Positions 1-11,900 of a DNA stretch of 64,000 bases are shown here, in pieces. The stretch is from assembly GCA_963576725.1 (NCBI GenBank), contig OY755238.1, forward strand, positions 22,503,845-22,567,844. The letters run 5' to 3'. Numbering within the stretch: position 1 is the stretch's first letter; each line of letters begins with the position of its first letter. The position numbers were made by a program, and so were the translations under genes. Source of the DNA: Azorinus chamasolen (Eukaryota; Mollusca; Bivalvia; Cardiida; Solecurtidae). The notes below the pieces were generated by a model. It searched no databases, was not told the DNA's origin, and was given only the letters and a program-made list of their open reading frames with translations.

Positions 1-176
1 TTGTTACATTTGACAGAGTTATGTCCCTTTGTGTACTCCCTCTGCTGGCACTTTTTATCAGATGTGTATCAACCTTCCACAGATGAATACCCAACACGTG
101 TAGATGTTTACACAAGGAATTTGAGCTGTGATATTTTTAACAGTTAAGGAACTTTGTTTTTTATTCCTTAACAGGT

Positions 177-403
177 TTAATTCCTTCCCTCCTAGACCAT
201 TTTTAGACACAATCTCTTGAATTAATCTACAGAAAAGGACCTTTAACTATAGAAAAGGGGAATTTTAGAATTGTGTAGTTTTGAAACCATTGTGATAAAT
301 AGAGCATTTGCTCCATAGGATAAAATGCTCTGCTTATCACAATGGTTTCAAAAATGAGTTTTACTGAGACGCTAAAAGGCTTCAATAGCAGAGAATGGGT
401 TAA
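177..403. mobile_element. TTAA-C MITE
   Basis: TTAA at both ends. The inner hairpin is built on AAACCATTGTGATAAATAG with a damaged apex. The right TTAA is shared with the next copy. Confidence 0.7.
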
Positions 404-612
404 CTCTTTCCTCCATAAATACGCCATTCTACACCTCTGTAAAAGTCACTTCTTGAAACCATGTGATAAATAGAGCAGTTGCTCCATAGGATGCACAATG
501 GTTTAAAAACTACACAATTCTAATATTTTCCTTTTCTCTAGTTAGTGCTCTTTTTCGGTAGATTTATTCAAAGAGGTTGGGTCTAAAAATAGTCTTTGAG
601 GGAATGGGTTAA
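400..612. mobile_element. TTAA-C MITE, opposite orientation
   Basis: Starts in the TTAA that ends the previous copy and runs to TTAA at 609-612. The hairpin has lost much of one arm. Confidence 0.65.
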
Positions 613-687
613 ACAGAAAATCTTTTGTGTTCAACTCCTCTGGTACTATTGTTCAGATTGAAACTCCACGATGTTCAAATGAACATA

Positions 688-912
688 ACCCTTTACTCCA
701 TATATACATATATATGCCTTTGCAAATATATTAGAACCAGATCAGATGGCACTGTGTGCTCATAATCTGTCTTGTTTGCCTGTGAAATAATATAGATCTG
801 ATTCTGCTGTTTCTGGCAAAGCCATTATTTTCTTGATCACTTAACAAGTAGGCTATTTTTAAAATATTTATACATAATTTCTTACATTACTATCCATGGA
901 GTAAAGTGTTAA
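688..912. mobile_element. TTAA-B MITE, decayed
   Basis: Begins aaccctttactcc and ends gagtaaagtgttaa. The central hairpin is reduced to an imperfect copy of the CAGATCAGA arm. Confidence 0.55.
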
Positions 913-1074
913 AGGATGTGTTAAATTTTGACTGAACCATGACCCTTTTTATGTCATAAAACTTGTCAATGGTAGGGCATCCATGACTTATAATTGAAAT
1001 AACGCTATTAGCTGTTGTTATAATCCTGTTAAGGCTTGTTGAAAATCAATGAATTGTTATTGCTTTTATTCTAT

Positions 1075-1287
1075 TTAACATTTAGCCTGCTATGGGCGGA
1101 TGAGTAATACCTTTGCAAACAGTTTGGATCCAGATGAGACGCAGAGTGACCCGGCGTCTCATCAGGATCCAAACTGTTTGACACCTTGATTGCATTTTGG
1201 TAGACAAATTAATTATAGCTTGAATTTTAAAAACGAAATGGGTGAAAATTTCGGTAAAAATAATTTGCTCAGCAGGCTAAAGGTTAA
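1075..1287. mobile_element. TTAA-D MITE
   Basis: Hairpin arms CAAACAGTTTGGATCC around GAGACGC; flanks tagcctgctat and agcaggctaaaggttaa. The right TTAA is shared with the next element. Confidence 0.65.
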
Positions 1288-1499
1288 CTGTTTTGCTACC
1301 ATTTGTGGATCTATTACCATTGTTAACAGTTTGGATCTACACGAGATGTTGAGTAACTCAGCATGTCATCAAGATTTCACTACATGCATGTTACTATGAT
1401 TTTATTTTTTGTAACAAAAATGAAGAAAACTTATTTAAAGTGAAAAATAAAGCCGACACCAAATTATGCAGTCGACAAAATGTGGCAGTGAAGAGTTAA
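1284..1499. mobile_element. TTAA-D MITE, decayed
   Basis: Same layout as the full copies at 37407 and 58739 (ttgctacc...ggcagtgaagagttaa), but the hairpin arms have diverged. Confidence 0.5.
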
Positions 1500-1616
1500 T
1501 GATTGGAAGTGTTTAATATTGTTGTTGACCAATACATTTGAATACAGTACTGTGTTGTGGTTATGTCAGCTTTGGACAAGCACAATGTGAAAAATTAATA
1601 CATATGCAGCATTATT

Positions 1617-1856
1617 TTAACCCTTTCCCTGTTCTGTATTTATTCCAAATTTCAATACCTAATGAATATTCATGGACAAAATAGTTATAGTGGAAGGTGG
1701 AAAAGTGTAGCCATTTTAGAAAGTAAAGAAACATCTTTCAAATTCCATTAGCAAACAGAGCAGACACTGATCAGACAGCTCCTACAGGACCTTCTGATCA
1801 GGGTCTACTCCGTTTGCAAATGCGTGAAAATGCATTCACATGAAGGAAAGACTTAA
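1617..1856 (-). mobile_element. TTAA-A MITE
   Basis: Starts TTAACCCTTTCCCTGTTC and ends in a decayed tail at TTAA 1853-1856. The internal hairpin is GCAAACAGAGCAGAC with apex GCTCCTACAGGA. Confidence 0.7.
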
Positions 1857-2180
1857 TCCTTTACTTGATAAATATTTGTGGAAGAGTCCACCCATTGTGA
1901 ACCCTTTCCCTAGTGAATATTCATGTAAGATATAATGACAATGAATATTTATTAGTCGAGTAGAAACTGTAGAGTCAAATCTATTATAAACAGAGCAGTC
2001 CCTGATTAGACTCCCAACATCCAACCACTGTACTTTATAATAATCCATTACTCCATAAAGATGCCTTTAAACACATTTGCAAACAGAGTAGACTCGGATG
2101 AGATGACTGATCAAGGTCTGTTCTGCTTGCTTTAAGAAATATTAGATCTTATTCTACACTATTTGGCATAGCTATGTATT
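1853..2180. mobile_element. Two decayed TTAA-B MITE fragments
   Basis: Contains tgaatattcatgtaag, tttattag and aaacagagcag pieces in the TTAA-B order, then a second left end (ccattactccataaag) with a broken hairpin. No intact boundary. Confidence 0.4.
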
Positions 2181-2368
2181 CACTTGTTTTTCCAGAACAA
2201 AATACATGTAGTTGCTGTTTATTGGGCTGCAAAAGCAGCCCAATCTTATACGGCTTCTGAATTTGGACCATGATTTACTGCGGTCCAGTGTTTCTATACA
2301 CTCCACTCTTTTCAAATACATGTACCATGATTTAAGGTGATACAGTTTTATTCATATACATTTATTTT

Positions 2369-3615
2369 TTATGTCCCCAAAGGCGGGCATATATAGTAAT
2401 CGCATTGTCCGTCCTTCCGTCCCAAATTCGTGTCCTGTCTATAACTTCTTTATCTGTGGATGGATTTCAAAATAACCTGGCACAAATGTTCACCACACAA
2501 AGACGATGTGTCGCGTTCAACTCCCAGGTCCATGGGTCAAAGGTCAGGGTCACAGGGTACAATTACTTTGTAACAAATTTCGTGTCCGGCCTGTAACTTC
2601 TTTATCTATCAATGGATTTCAATATAACTGGGCACAAATGTTCACCACACAAAGACGATGTGTCGCGTTTAACTCCCAGGTCCATGGGTCAAAGGTCAAG
2701 GTCACAGGGTACAATTACTTTGTAACAAGTTTCGTGTCTGGCCTGTAACTTTTTTATCTATCAATGGATTTCAATATAAATTGGCACAAATGTTCACCAC
2801 ACAAAAACGATGTGTCACATTCAACTCCCAGATCCATGGGTCAAAGGTCAAGGTCACAGGGTAAAATAACTTTGTAACAAATTTCGTGTCTGGTCTGTAA
2901 CTTCTTTATCTATCAATGGATTTCAATATAACTTGGCACAGATGTTCACCACACAAAGACGATGTGTCACTTTCAACTCCCAGGTCCATGGGTCAAAGGT
3001 CAAGGTCACAGGGTACAATTACTTTGTCACAAATTTCGTGTCCGGTCTGTAACTTCTTTATATATCAATGGATTTCAATATGATTTGGCACAAACGTTCA
3101 CCAAAGATGATGTGTCACTTTCAACTCCCTGGTCCTTGGGTCAAAGGTCAAGGTCACAGGGTAAAATTACTTTGTCACAAATTTCTTGTCCGGTCTGTAA
3201 CTTCTTTATATATCAATGGATTTCAATGATTTGGCACAAATGTTCACCAGACAAAGATGATTTGTCGCTTTCAACTCCCTGGTCCATGGGTCAAAGGTCA
3301 AGGTCACAGAATACAATTACTTTGTCACAAATTTCGTGTCCGGTCTGTAACATCTTTATCTATCAATGGATTTCAATATAACTTGGCACAAATGTTCACC
3401 AGACAAAGACGATGTGTCGCATTTAGCTCCCTGGTCCATATGTCAAAGGTCAAGGTCACAGGGTACAATTTATCTGTGAATGGATTTCAGAGTAACCTGG
3501 CATAAATGTTCACCACACAAAGACGATGTGTCAACTCCCTGGTCCATGGGTCAAAGGTCAAGGTCACAGGGTGCAATTTTTTTGGGCATTTGTCACGCGA
3601 CTGTGACAGCTCTTG
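2369..3615 (-). mobile_element. Helentron-like (HEL) non-autonomous element with about 8 tandem cores of ~152 bp
   Basis: Read on the minus strand it starts CAAGAGCTGTCACAG at 3615 and ends GGGGACATAA at 2369, the same termini as the other HEL copies. Between them is a tandem array whose landmark gtaacttctttat recurs about every 152 bp (near 2590, 2742, 2895, 3048, 3196, 3347). Each unit carries the core CAAAGGTCAAGGTCAC. Several open frames across it are by-products of the repeat. The design matches pearl/Helentron-associated elements of bivalves. Confidence 0.7.
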
Positions 3616-3690
3616 TTTTATAATGAAAGAACATTCATGGAGTAAAAGGGCAAGAAATTTTCTCTGTTGGTTGTCCTCACTTTTACTAAA

Positions 3691-3840
3691 CAAGAGGGCC
3701 ATGATGGCCCTTTATCATTCACCGCGGTCTACAGGCCATGTAATCTATTGTCTTTTGTTAGAACATTTATACTGTCTTCAGTTCTAGTAGAGGGTCAATT
3801 TATGCTTAATTTAATGTCCAGTTTAGAGGGGTTTTACTGT
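3691..3840 (+). repeat. HEL 5' fragment joined to an F2 right end
   Basis: Starts CAAGAGGGCCATGATGGCCC, an HEL-type 5' end with a small palindrome. After about 100 bp of unknown sequence it meets an F2-type right terminus ending GGGGTTTTACTG at about 3837. Confidence 0.4.
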
Positions 3841-3889
3841 ACCTTAAAATGAAAGTAATTACTGTGTAACAATAAATGTTACAATGTTC

Positions 3890-4240
3890 GGAATTATTCA
3901 GGGTTCCCAAAAACCCCTTCAGACCAAAAACACACACAAAAAAGAAACCGCTCAGGGGGCAAGGGACTAGTAAACCCCTTTCAGTTTCCTCTTATACTCC
4001 CAAGTCATTTTTATATAAGTCATATACAGAGAATTGCTCAACCAAAATGAAAAATCTACCTTTAGCCTCTTTTTCATTCTCTTTTCTATACCTCTTCCAA
4101 AACTGATTCCTCAACCCCGACTTCTGATTCAAAATTTCCACGACTTTTGCCAAAATTTCAAATTTCCCTAAATTAAAAATTCCCTGACCTTGAATATTTG
4201 TCATTTTTCCCTGACCATGGGAACACTGCTATTTTTTATT
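3890..4240 (-). repeat. Possible hAT-like fragment
   Basis: The minus strand begins CAGTGTTCCCATGGTCAGGG, which looks like a hAT-type terminus, and runs through AT-rich sequence with the recurring theme ccctgacc/ttccctga. No second terminus or target duplication was found. Confidence 0.25.
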
Positions 4241-4570
4241 TCTCGTAGGTCGTTGACTCGTTGTGTGAAGGCTACTTTCAATTCATTCAATAATTTCAAA
4301 ACAAGTTCACAAATTCTGAAATTGAATAGAACATGGTGTGTGTGAAACGGATTCTAAGGCTTTCAAATCACAACAAATGGTTTAAAAAGATATTGCTTAC
4401 AAATTTTAATACGAAAACAAATGACAACAGAGATTCATACAAATCCAATCTTTACTTAAACAATTTGTAATTTCTAGAGGATTTGAAATTTTAACCTGTA
4501 GAAAGGTTTGTATCGCCATTTGTAAGCTCTGCCATCGGCTTTAATTTTCATTATTGAATGTTATTCTCGT

Positions 4571-4777
4571 TTATCCATTCCCTCCTAAACAGTTTTAGAC
4601 TCGACCTCTTTGAATAAATCTACCAAAAAGGAGCATTTACTTGAGGAAGGAAATTTTTAGAATTGTGTAGTTTTGAAAAATATTGATAAATAGAGCAAAT
4701 GCTCTATTTATTACAATGGCTTCAAAAATGACTTTTACAGAGGAGTCAAAAAGCATCAGTAGGAAGGAATGAGTTAA
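4571..4777. mobile_element. TTAA-C MITE with shortened hairpin
   Basis: Right end is aggaatgagttaa. The apex GCTCCTATAGGAGC is deleted, leaving TAGAGCAAATGCTCTA. It abuts the next element at a shared TTAA (4774-4777). Confidence 0.6.
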
Positions 4778-5165
4778 CCCTTTCACTGTTGAATATTCAT
4801 ATAACAGATACAGTAAAACCCCTCTAATGTGACCACTTAATCACTAAAAACGGCTGTCTTTATTTTAAAGCAGGTAGTTGCTTAATGCAGGACAAAAGTT
4901 ATGCAGAAAGCTTTCAGCATAACTTTCGTCCTGCATTAAGCTACCACCTGCCTTTGCCACTGTGAATTATGCCCCTTTTTGCTGGTTGCATTAGAGGAGT
5001 TTTACTGTAATAGTATCATAGATATCTATTAGTTTTTTATAGTGGTACATGTATATCTATTATAATTTCATACGAAAACAGAGCAGATCCAGATCAGATG
5101 GCTTCTATAGAACAGTCTGATCTGGGTCTACTCTGCAAAAGCATGAAAATGAGGAAAAGGGTTAA
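4774..5165. mobile_element. TTAA-B MITE interrupted by an F3 MITE
   Basis: The left part (ccctttcactgttgaatattcatataac) and the right part (aaacagagcag...gaaaagggttaa) are separated by the F3 copy at 4811-5007. Confidence 0.6.
4811..5007. mobile_element. F3 TA-MITE nested in TTAA-B
   Basis: TA-CAGTAAAACCCCTCTAATG...AGAGGAGTTTTACTG-TA with TA on both sides. An internal palindrome is built on TTAATGCAGGACAAAAGT. Confidence 0.75.
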
Positions 5166-5409
5166 ATATTTGGCCAGACAAACTTAGGTATACGTTGTAT
5201 AGTGTCCTGAAGGAGCACTTGGATCATGGTGTACACAATTTACAACTCCACTAGTTTCAATACGGTATCAAAATGATCCCAAACTGATTACTCCAGCACT
5301 ACAAACCAGTAGAGAAGACACCCAGTGGCCTTATATGTAGGGACATACGGTAACATGACCACTTCTCAAATCATAAGTTTCCACCGAGTCTGTTGTAATA
5401 CAGAAATCT

Positions 5410-5646
5410 AATCCTTTACTCCATAAATACACCTTTGCAAACAGAGTAGACCCAGATCAGACGGCTCCTATAGGAGCCATCTGATCAGGGTCTACTTCGT
5501 TTGCTTATCAAATAATGTAGATATGATTTCGCAGCTTCTACCATGGCCAAACATTCCTTTGTTAACAGGATATAATAAATATTAACCTAAATATTATTCA
5601 TGAAATCTTTATTTCTTTCATGAATATTCACGGAGTTCAGGGTTAA
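5410..5646. mobile_element. TTAA-B MITE in the UBA2 3' flank
   Basis: Starts atcctttactccataaat, hairpin GCAAACAGAGTAGACCC with apex GCTCCTATAGGAGC, ends ggagttcagggttaa. It holds the candidate UBA2 poly(A) signal. Confidence 0.7.
5608..5613 (-). terminator. Candidate UBA2 poly(A) signal AATAAA
   Basis: This is the first AATAAA downstream of the UBA2 stop on the minus strand, about 183 nt past TGA. It lies inside the TTAA-B MITE at 5410-5646, so the MITE would supply the 3' end. Confidence 0.35.
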
Positions 5647-5795
5647 ACAAGAATCTGTGACCTTCCCTGACCACTGTTCTGATTTCTTTAAAAAAAAAAA
5701 AAAGAACTATGTAGCTGTTGAAAACTGTCCTGCGTTTTCCCATCTCAAGCTGACATGATTGTAATGGAATGCACCATTGCTCCTGCCATAGTATG

Positions 5796-5917
5796 TCACT
5801 TCCTCTTCTTGGTTGCTGGTTCTGCATCATTGTCATCATCTAGTTTTCTCTTCTTATTTTGAACCACTTCTTCTTCATCAGACTCTTCAACAATCATCAG
5901 TTCATCTTCATCGATTT
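5796..5917 (-). CDS. UBA2: UBA2 exon 17 (residues 581-620, stop)
   Basis: 122 nt including TGA (complement of 5796-5798). It encodes [13 protein letters not shown], a hydrophobic core followed by acids like the human DVLIVDSDEED SUMO-interaction motif. [19 protein letters not shown] then ends the protein as a bipartite nuclear localisation signal. It is about 20 residues shorter than human at this end. Confidence 0.95.
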
Positions 5918-8900
5918 CTGAAAAAACCAAAAATAATTGTATGATCAATTTTTGACAATAGTGTTTAGGTTATACAAACTATAGTAATACAAGAATTCCA
6001 TAGTGCACCAATATTGCTCACCTAAAATACCATAGGTAAATAAGCAATAAAATTGTATAGCAACACTAGATGGTTTAACACATTACCCCCTAATGACGCA
6101 TTTTTGCACCTTTATAAAATTTACATTGTGAAACCATTGCGATAGATAGAGCATTTGCTCCTATAGGAGAAAATGCTCTATTTATCACAATGGTTTCACA
6201 CTACAAATTCTAAAATTTTCCTTTTCTCTAGTTAATGGTCCTTTTCGGTAGATTAATTCTAAAAGGTTGGGTCTAAAAATAGCCTAAGACGCATGCTAAG
6301 CCTGTTAAAGATTTAAATATTTTCATTTGCTAAGTTATCACATACCATTTACTGTTGTTCCACTGCCATTCTGTCCAGCATCTGCACTTGACCCTTCAGC
6401 TGGTGTCTCTGCTTCTGCTTCTGCCTTGGCCTGGAGCTCAGACACATCTCCTACGATACAAAACTCTTGGTCCTCTTCAAATTTTTCTCTGTTGATAAAT
6501 AATTGTTTACTCTTTGAATGCTGAGTTTTTCATTTTACACATTCCATCCTTGTGACACATTTTTGTGACTGTAAAAGTCCCAATTTGAAACCATTGTGAT
6601 AAACAGAGCATCTGCTCCATAGGAGCAAATGCTCTATTTATCACAATGGTTTCAAAATAACACAATTCTAAAAAATTTCCTTTTCTCTAGTAAGTGCTCC
6701 TTTTCAGTAGATTTATTCAAAGAGGTTAGGTCTAAAAATAGTCTAGGAGGAAATGAGTTAATGATAAGAAAGGGTATAATTTGCAAGAGATTTTTGAATG
6801 AAAACAGTGAAGACCCATGTCAGTGGACTCCTCTAGGACTATTCCAAAATACAAACAGGCCTAGTTTACCATGAATATTTAGGGATTGATATTTAATGAA
6901 AAGTGTAACATGACAAACAGTGGACATTCAGATGAGAGGGCTCTTCTAGGAATCGTCTCATCTGGGTCTACACTGTTTGCAATGGTCATTAGTGACTCGT
7001 TTCACACACTAAAAGGGTTAAGGATGATTTTTAAAGGATTTTTATTCTTATATATCCTTTTTGAACCACTTAGAATCCACGTGAACTGTTTGACACTTGA
7101 CCTTGACTGCTACAATGTTGTTTGGCTGAAAATGTAGCAACATTACGCTGAGCATATGTGTACGGTAGTTAACATTTTCCGGAATGATTTTTTCAGCTTT
7201 TTACATACAGGTAAGATTAAAAACTTATTTCCAGTAATTATCCCCCACTAAACAAATTGACCTACTACTAAATGGTTTAATCCTTTCCCTCATATAAACA
7301 TGTTTTCACGCATCTGCAAACAGAGTAGACCCAGATCAGACAGCTCCTAGAGGAGCCGTCTGATCAGGGTCTGTTCTGTTTGCTAGTGGAATTTGAAAGA
7401 TCTATTTCTATACTTTCTAAAATGGCTACAAATTCCCGAATTCCATATTTCGTTATTAAGTAGGTATTGAAAAGTGAAATAAACGTAGAACAGGGAAAGG
7501 GTTAAATGGTTTAAATGAAGCATCTGTTTTTATCTGATCAAAAGGCTCCTACAGGCACCATCTGATCTGTGTCAACTCTATGCGCAAAAGCATATTTATA
7601 AAAGCATATAAATTTGTGGAGTAAACGTTCAAAATGGAGGAAAAAGAAAGAATACAAAAGTGATATAACTTACTGATGCACCAATATGACATTGAGGTTG
7701 TAGTTCTGGAGGAAGTCATCACACTTCAGCACAGTTTTGTTCTGAATGCCAAACACGTTTAACATCTTGTCATTGTTATCTGTAAGAAGATAAAAATTTT
7801 TTACAACATTGGCTACTTATAGAAGTGTTCAATAATATAATAGCAAAAATAATACAGTAAAACCTCTCTAAACACTTACTTTATGATTATTCATTAATTA
7901 ATATTCATGTAAGAAATTATGAATATCAGATTTTGTTTATAAGGGCTCGTGAACAGGGGAAATAGAGGCCAAGACGTATACCAAATCAGATCTATATCAT
8001 TCCATAAGCAAATAGAACTGATCATTCACTAGACAGTCCCCACAAGAGCTGTCTAATATGGGTCCACTTTGTTTAGATTTAAGTATAATTCTTATATGCA
8101 TCTTAACCTTTTCCTTCATATAAATGCCTTTTCACACATCTGAACATAGAGTAGATCCAGATCAGACGGCTCCTCTAGGAGCCATCTGCTCTGTTTGCTT
8201 AACCCTTTCCCTCATATAAACGTGTTTTCACGCATTTGCAAACAGAGTAGACCCAGATCAGACGGCTCCTAGAGGAGCCGTCTGATCAGGGTCTGCTCTG
8301 TTTGCTAATAGAATTTGATAGATCTGTTTCTTTGGTTTCTAAAATGGCTACACTGTTCCACCCTCCATATGTCATTATAACAATTTGCCTCATGAATATT
8401 CAGTAGGTATTGAAATCTGGAATAAATATAAAACAGGGAAAGGGTTAATGTGGAATTTGATAGATGTGTTTCTTTAGTTTCTATAACGACTACACTGTTC
8501 AATCTTTCAATATTTCATTATAACTAAACTAAATGAAAATTCAGTAGTGAAATTTGGTATAAACATAGAATAGGAACAGGGTTAAGGTAAAAGGTTTAAA
8601 GCAGGTGTCTGTTTATTATATATGTAGAATGCTTCTATCCTGCATTCAGTCACAACATGTTAAAAGTCTTCTTTTGAAAAACTGTAATAGATTAGTTTTA
8701 CAGAAAATGACTGTATCAGATGGAACACTCAGCTCAAAACTCTGCCTATCCCCTTTTCTACACAGAGGCCAACATGGCTGAGTTTCGTTTGCCCCTTCTA
8801 CAGAAAATGTAGTTAACAACAGACATTTTCACACCACTATAGACTGATAACTATTGAAATTAGACAACACCTACTGCCTGTTGATTTCATTTTCATATGT

Positions 8901-11900
8901 TGCTTGTTATGTTAAGGCATATTACATCTGTCCTTCCGCTTCATAATCATTTCACACAATTTTTACCAAAACCTTAAGTTGTATTGTGTACCTGACCCAG
9001 TTTGATATCTTCAATGTCAATGGCCAATGTTGATTTTGTGTCCACTCCATAACTCTACTGTCTTGTCCCATTTTCAAATAATTTTTTTAGAAGTGTTAAC
9101 TATAAGCAGAATGTGTATTGTGCACATGGACCAGACTCATATCTTCAAGGTGAAGGTCGTGTCAAGCACATTTATTGCAAGTTTAATGCAAGTTCATTTG
9201 TACTCCTTAACTCTGACATGCTTTGTCAGATTTTCAAATAATTTCATACAAATGTTTTACTCTTTAGACATGTTTACTCTATTAACCCTGGTTCCCTGTT
9301 CTGTATTTAGGCCAAATCTCAATACCTGCTGAATATTCATTAACAAAATAGTTATAATGAAATATGCAAGGTGGAACATTGTAGCCATTTTAGAAAGTAA
9401 AGAAACAGATCTATCAAATTCTATTAGCAAACAGAGTAGACCCTAATCAGGAGCCGTCTGATCTGGGTCTACTCTGTTTGCAAATGCGTGATAACACGTT
9501 TATATGAGGGAAAGGGTTAAACACATACCACATTATAAAATTATAAATACCTTCTGTTTCGCCTTCCTCACTTGAGATCAATATTGTTCCTGGAATATAT
9601 GAGAAGAAATAAAACATAATAAATTATGCAACATAAATGGGTGCAAACATTTGTCTAAAACTATCATATTAGTTTACCCTAAATATATAGTCATTCAGTG
9701 TCCCCATTACCCAGTTGTCCATTCTGCACCATTATAATCCTTTCCTTCATATAAAAGCCTTTTCACACCTTTGCAAACAGAAAAGACTGATCAGACAGCT
9801 CCTATAGGAACCATCTAACCAGGGTCTCATTAGCTAAAGAAGGTAACATTTTACTATCAGCATGCCATGAAATAGTCATCAGGAATATTGTATCTATAAA
9901 ATATGTTTCATTCAAATTCTGTTCTAAAGCACACCACAGTGTCAAAAACAGTTGGGATCCTGATGAGACAAATAAATTGGTAACTAATCTTATTTGATCA
10001 AACATTTTCATGATATGATATCTGATATATCTTGCGTAAAGTCGTACCTTTTCCATCATCTATTTCCACATCTGGTGCAACCATTCCCAGACCGGTCTTC
10101 AGAACCTGAACAAAATAAGAACCATTTTCTTTTATTACATATCAATCAGTTTGGATCCTTATGAAAAGAATACCACAACCAAGGGTTCAGATAGCCCCAT
10201 CTCAATTGATGACCGATGATTAGTTATCCCTTTCTATTTTTATACCAAATTTCAATACCTACTGAATATTCATGGCCAAAATAGTTATAATGAAATATGG
10301 AAGGTAGAACACTGTAGCCATTTTAGAAAGTAAAGAAATAGATCTATCAAATTCCACTAGCAAACACAGCAGACCCTGATCAGATGGCTCCTATAGGCGC
10401 CATCTGATCCGAGTCTTCTCTGTTTGAAAATGCATGAAAACACGTTTAAATATGAGGAAAAGGTGTTTTTTTCTCATTGATTATCCTTAAAAATTGCAAA
10501 ACAAAAAATACTTTTTGTTGTTCCGTGATGACAAAGTAAGGAATTAGTAAACAATAAAAACACAAACCACATGATAGTTTGAGTTATCTAGAAGTCTGAG
10601 TTATCCGAGTTCGAGATATTGAGGTTTCAATGCTTGTTAAAGACCAATGGACATGAGCAAATCTATATGCCTACACTAACCTTCTCCTCCAAAGTTTTCA
10701 CTGTTGTTTTGTGGGTATTAACAAGAACAGTGACCTCTGGCTTCAGGGCACATACATAGCACTTAGGGTTGGGTTTGTCCAGAGCACATGGCACTAAAAG
10801 TCTCTTTCTTGGATTTGGCTGTCGATTCAGGTATGTCTAAAAGAAATCATTCAATAAACTTAAGACATTTATTAACATCAGGCAATAGGCATGACAGAGA
10901 TATGGCCATATATATGTCAGGTTACAATCACAATGATGTTAAGCAAGTGTGTTTAGTTTCTAACCCTGCCCCTCATACAAATGCTTTTTCATGCCTTGGC
11001 AAACAGAGTAGACACATATCAGATGTGTTTTATAGGAGCAATCTGGTCAGGGTCTGCTCTGTTGTCTTTTGAAATAGGTCTGACTCTACATTTTCTACCA
11101 AAAGCAAACAAGCCTGGGTACATACAATGTATGCCATTATAAAAATTCAGCTAATAAATATTCATGATAAATCAGAAATAATGACATCATGAAGATTTAT
11201 AAGCTGAATCTTTAAATTGATGTAAAATTATTACTTTTTGACACGAAAACTGTAAAATCAGATCTGTATCATGTCAAAAGAAAACAGAGCAGACCCTGAT
11301 CAGATGGCTCCAGTAGGAGCCATCTGCTCTGGGTGTACTCTGTTTGCAAATGCATGAAAAGGTGTTTATATGAGGGAAAGGGTTAAACCGTTTGACACTG
11401 AAAGAAAAAGAAAACAGTAATAGCTCTAAAAAGTTCATTTGATACTTAACAACATTCCACGACCACCTATTATGAATATCAAATTCAACTCTTGTATTAA
11501 AATGTAAAATACTGACATTTATCGCCATAGCAAACAGAAAAGAGTCAGATCTGTAATATACAAGCAAGCAGAACAGACCCTCATCAGACTGCTCTTACAG
11601 GTACTCTCTGATCTGGGTCTACACTATTTGCAAATGCATACACATAAAGGAGGGGTTATCAACTTAACGATTAAATGATTACATTAAAGACTTTGAATTG
11701 GTTGCTTAACCCATTACCTCATAGGCTATTTTTAGATACAACCTCTTTGAATAAATCTACCGAAAAGGAGCACTAACTGGAGAAAAGCAAAAATTTAGAA
11801 TTTTGTAGTTTAAAACCATTGTGATAAATAGAGCATTGGCTCCTATAGGAGCAAACGCTCTATTTATCACAATGGTTTCACAAAGTAACTTATACAGAGT

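Noticed and set aside
2405..3505. Overlapping open frames of 63-139 codons
   Set aside because: They repeat the same peptide because they run across the ~152-bp tandem core of an HEL element; no start or domain supports a gene.
6146..6204. TTAA-C hairpins as microRNA genes
   Set aside because: They occur in every TTAA-C copy and are long, near-perfect palindromes; MITE origin explains them and no mature-arm asymmetry is visible.
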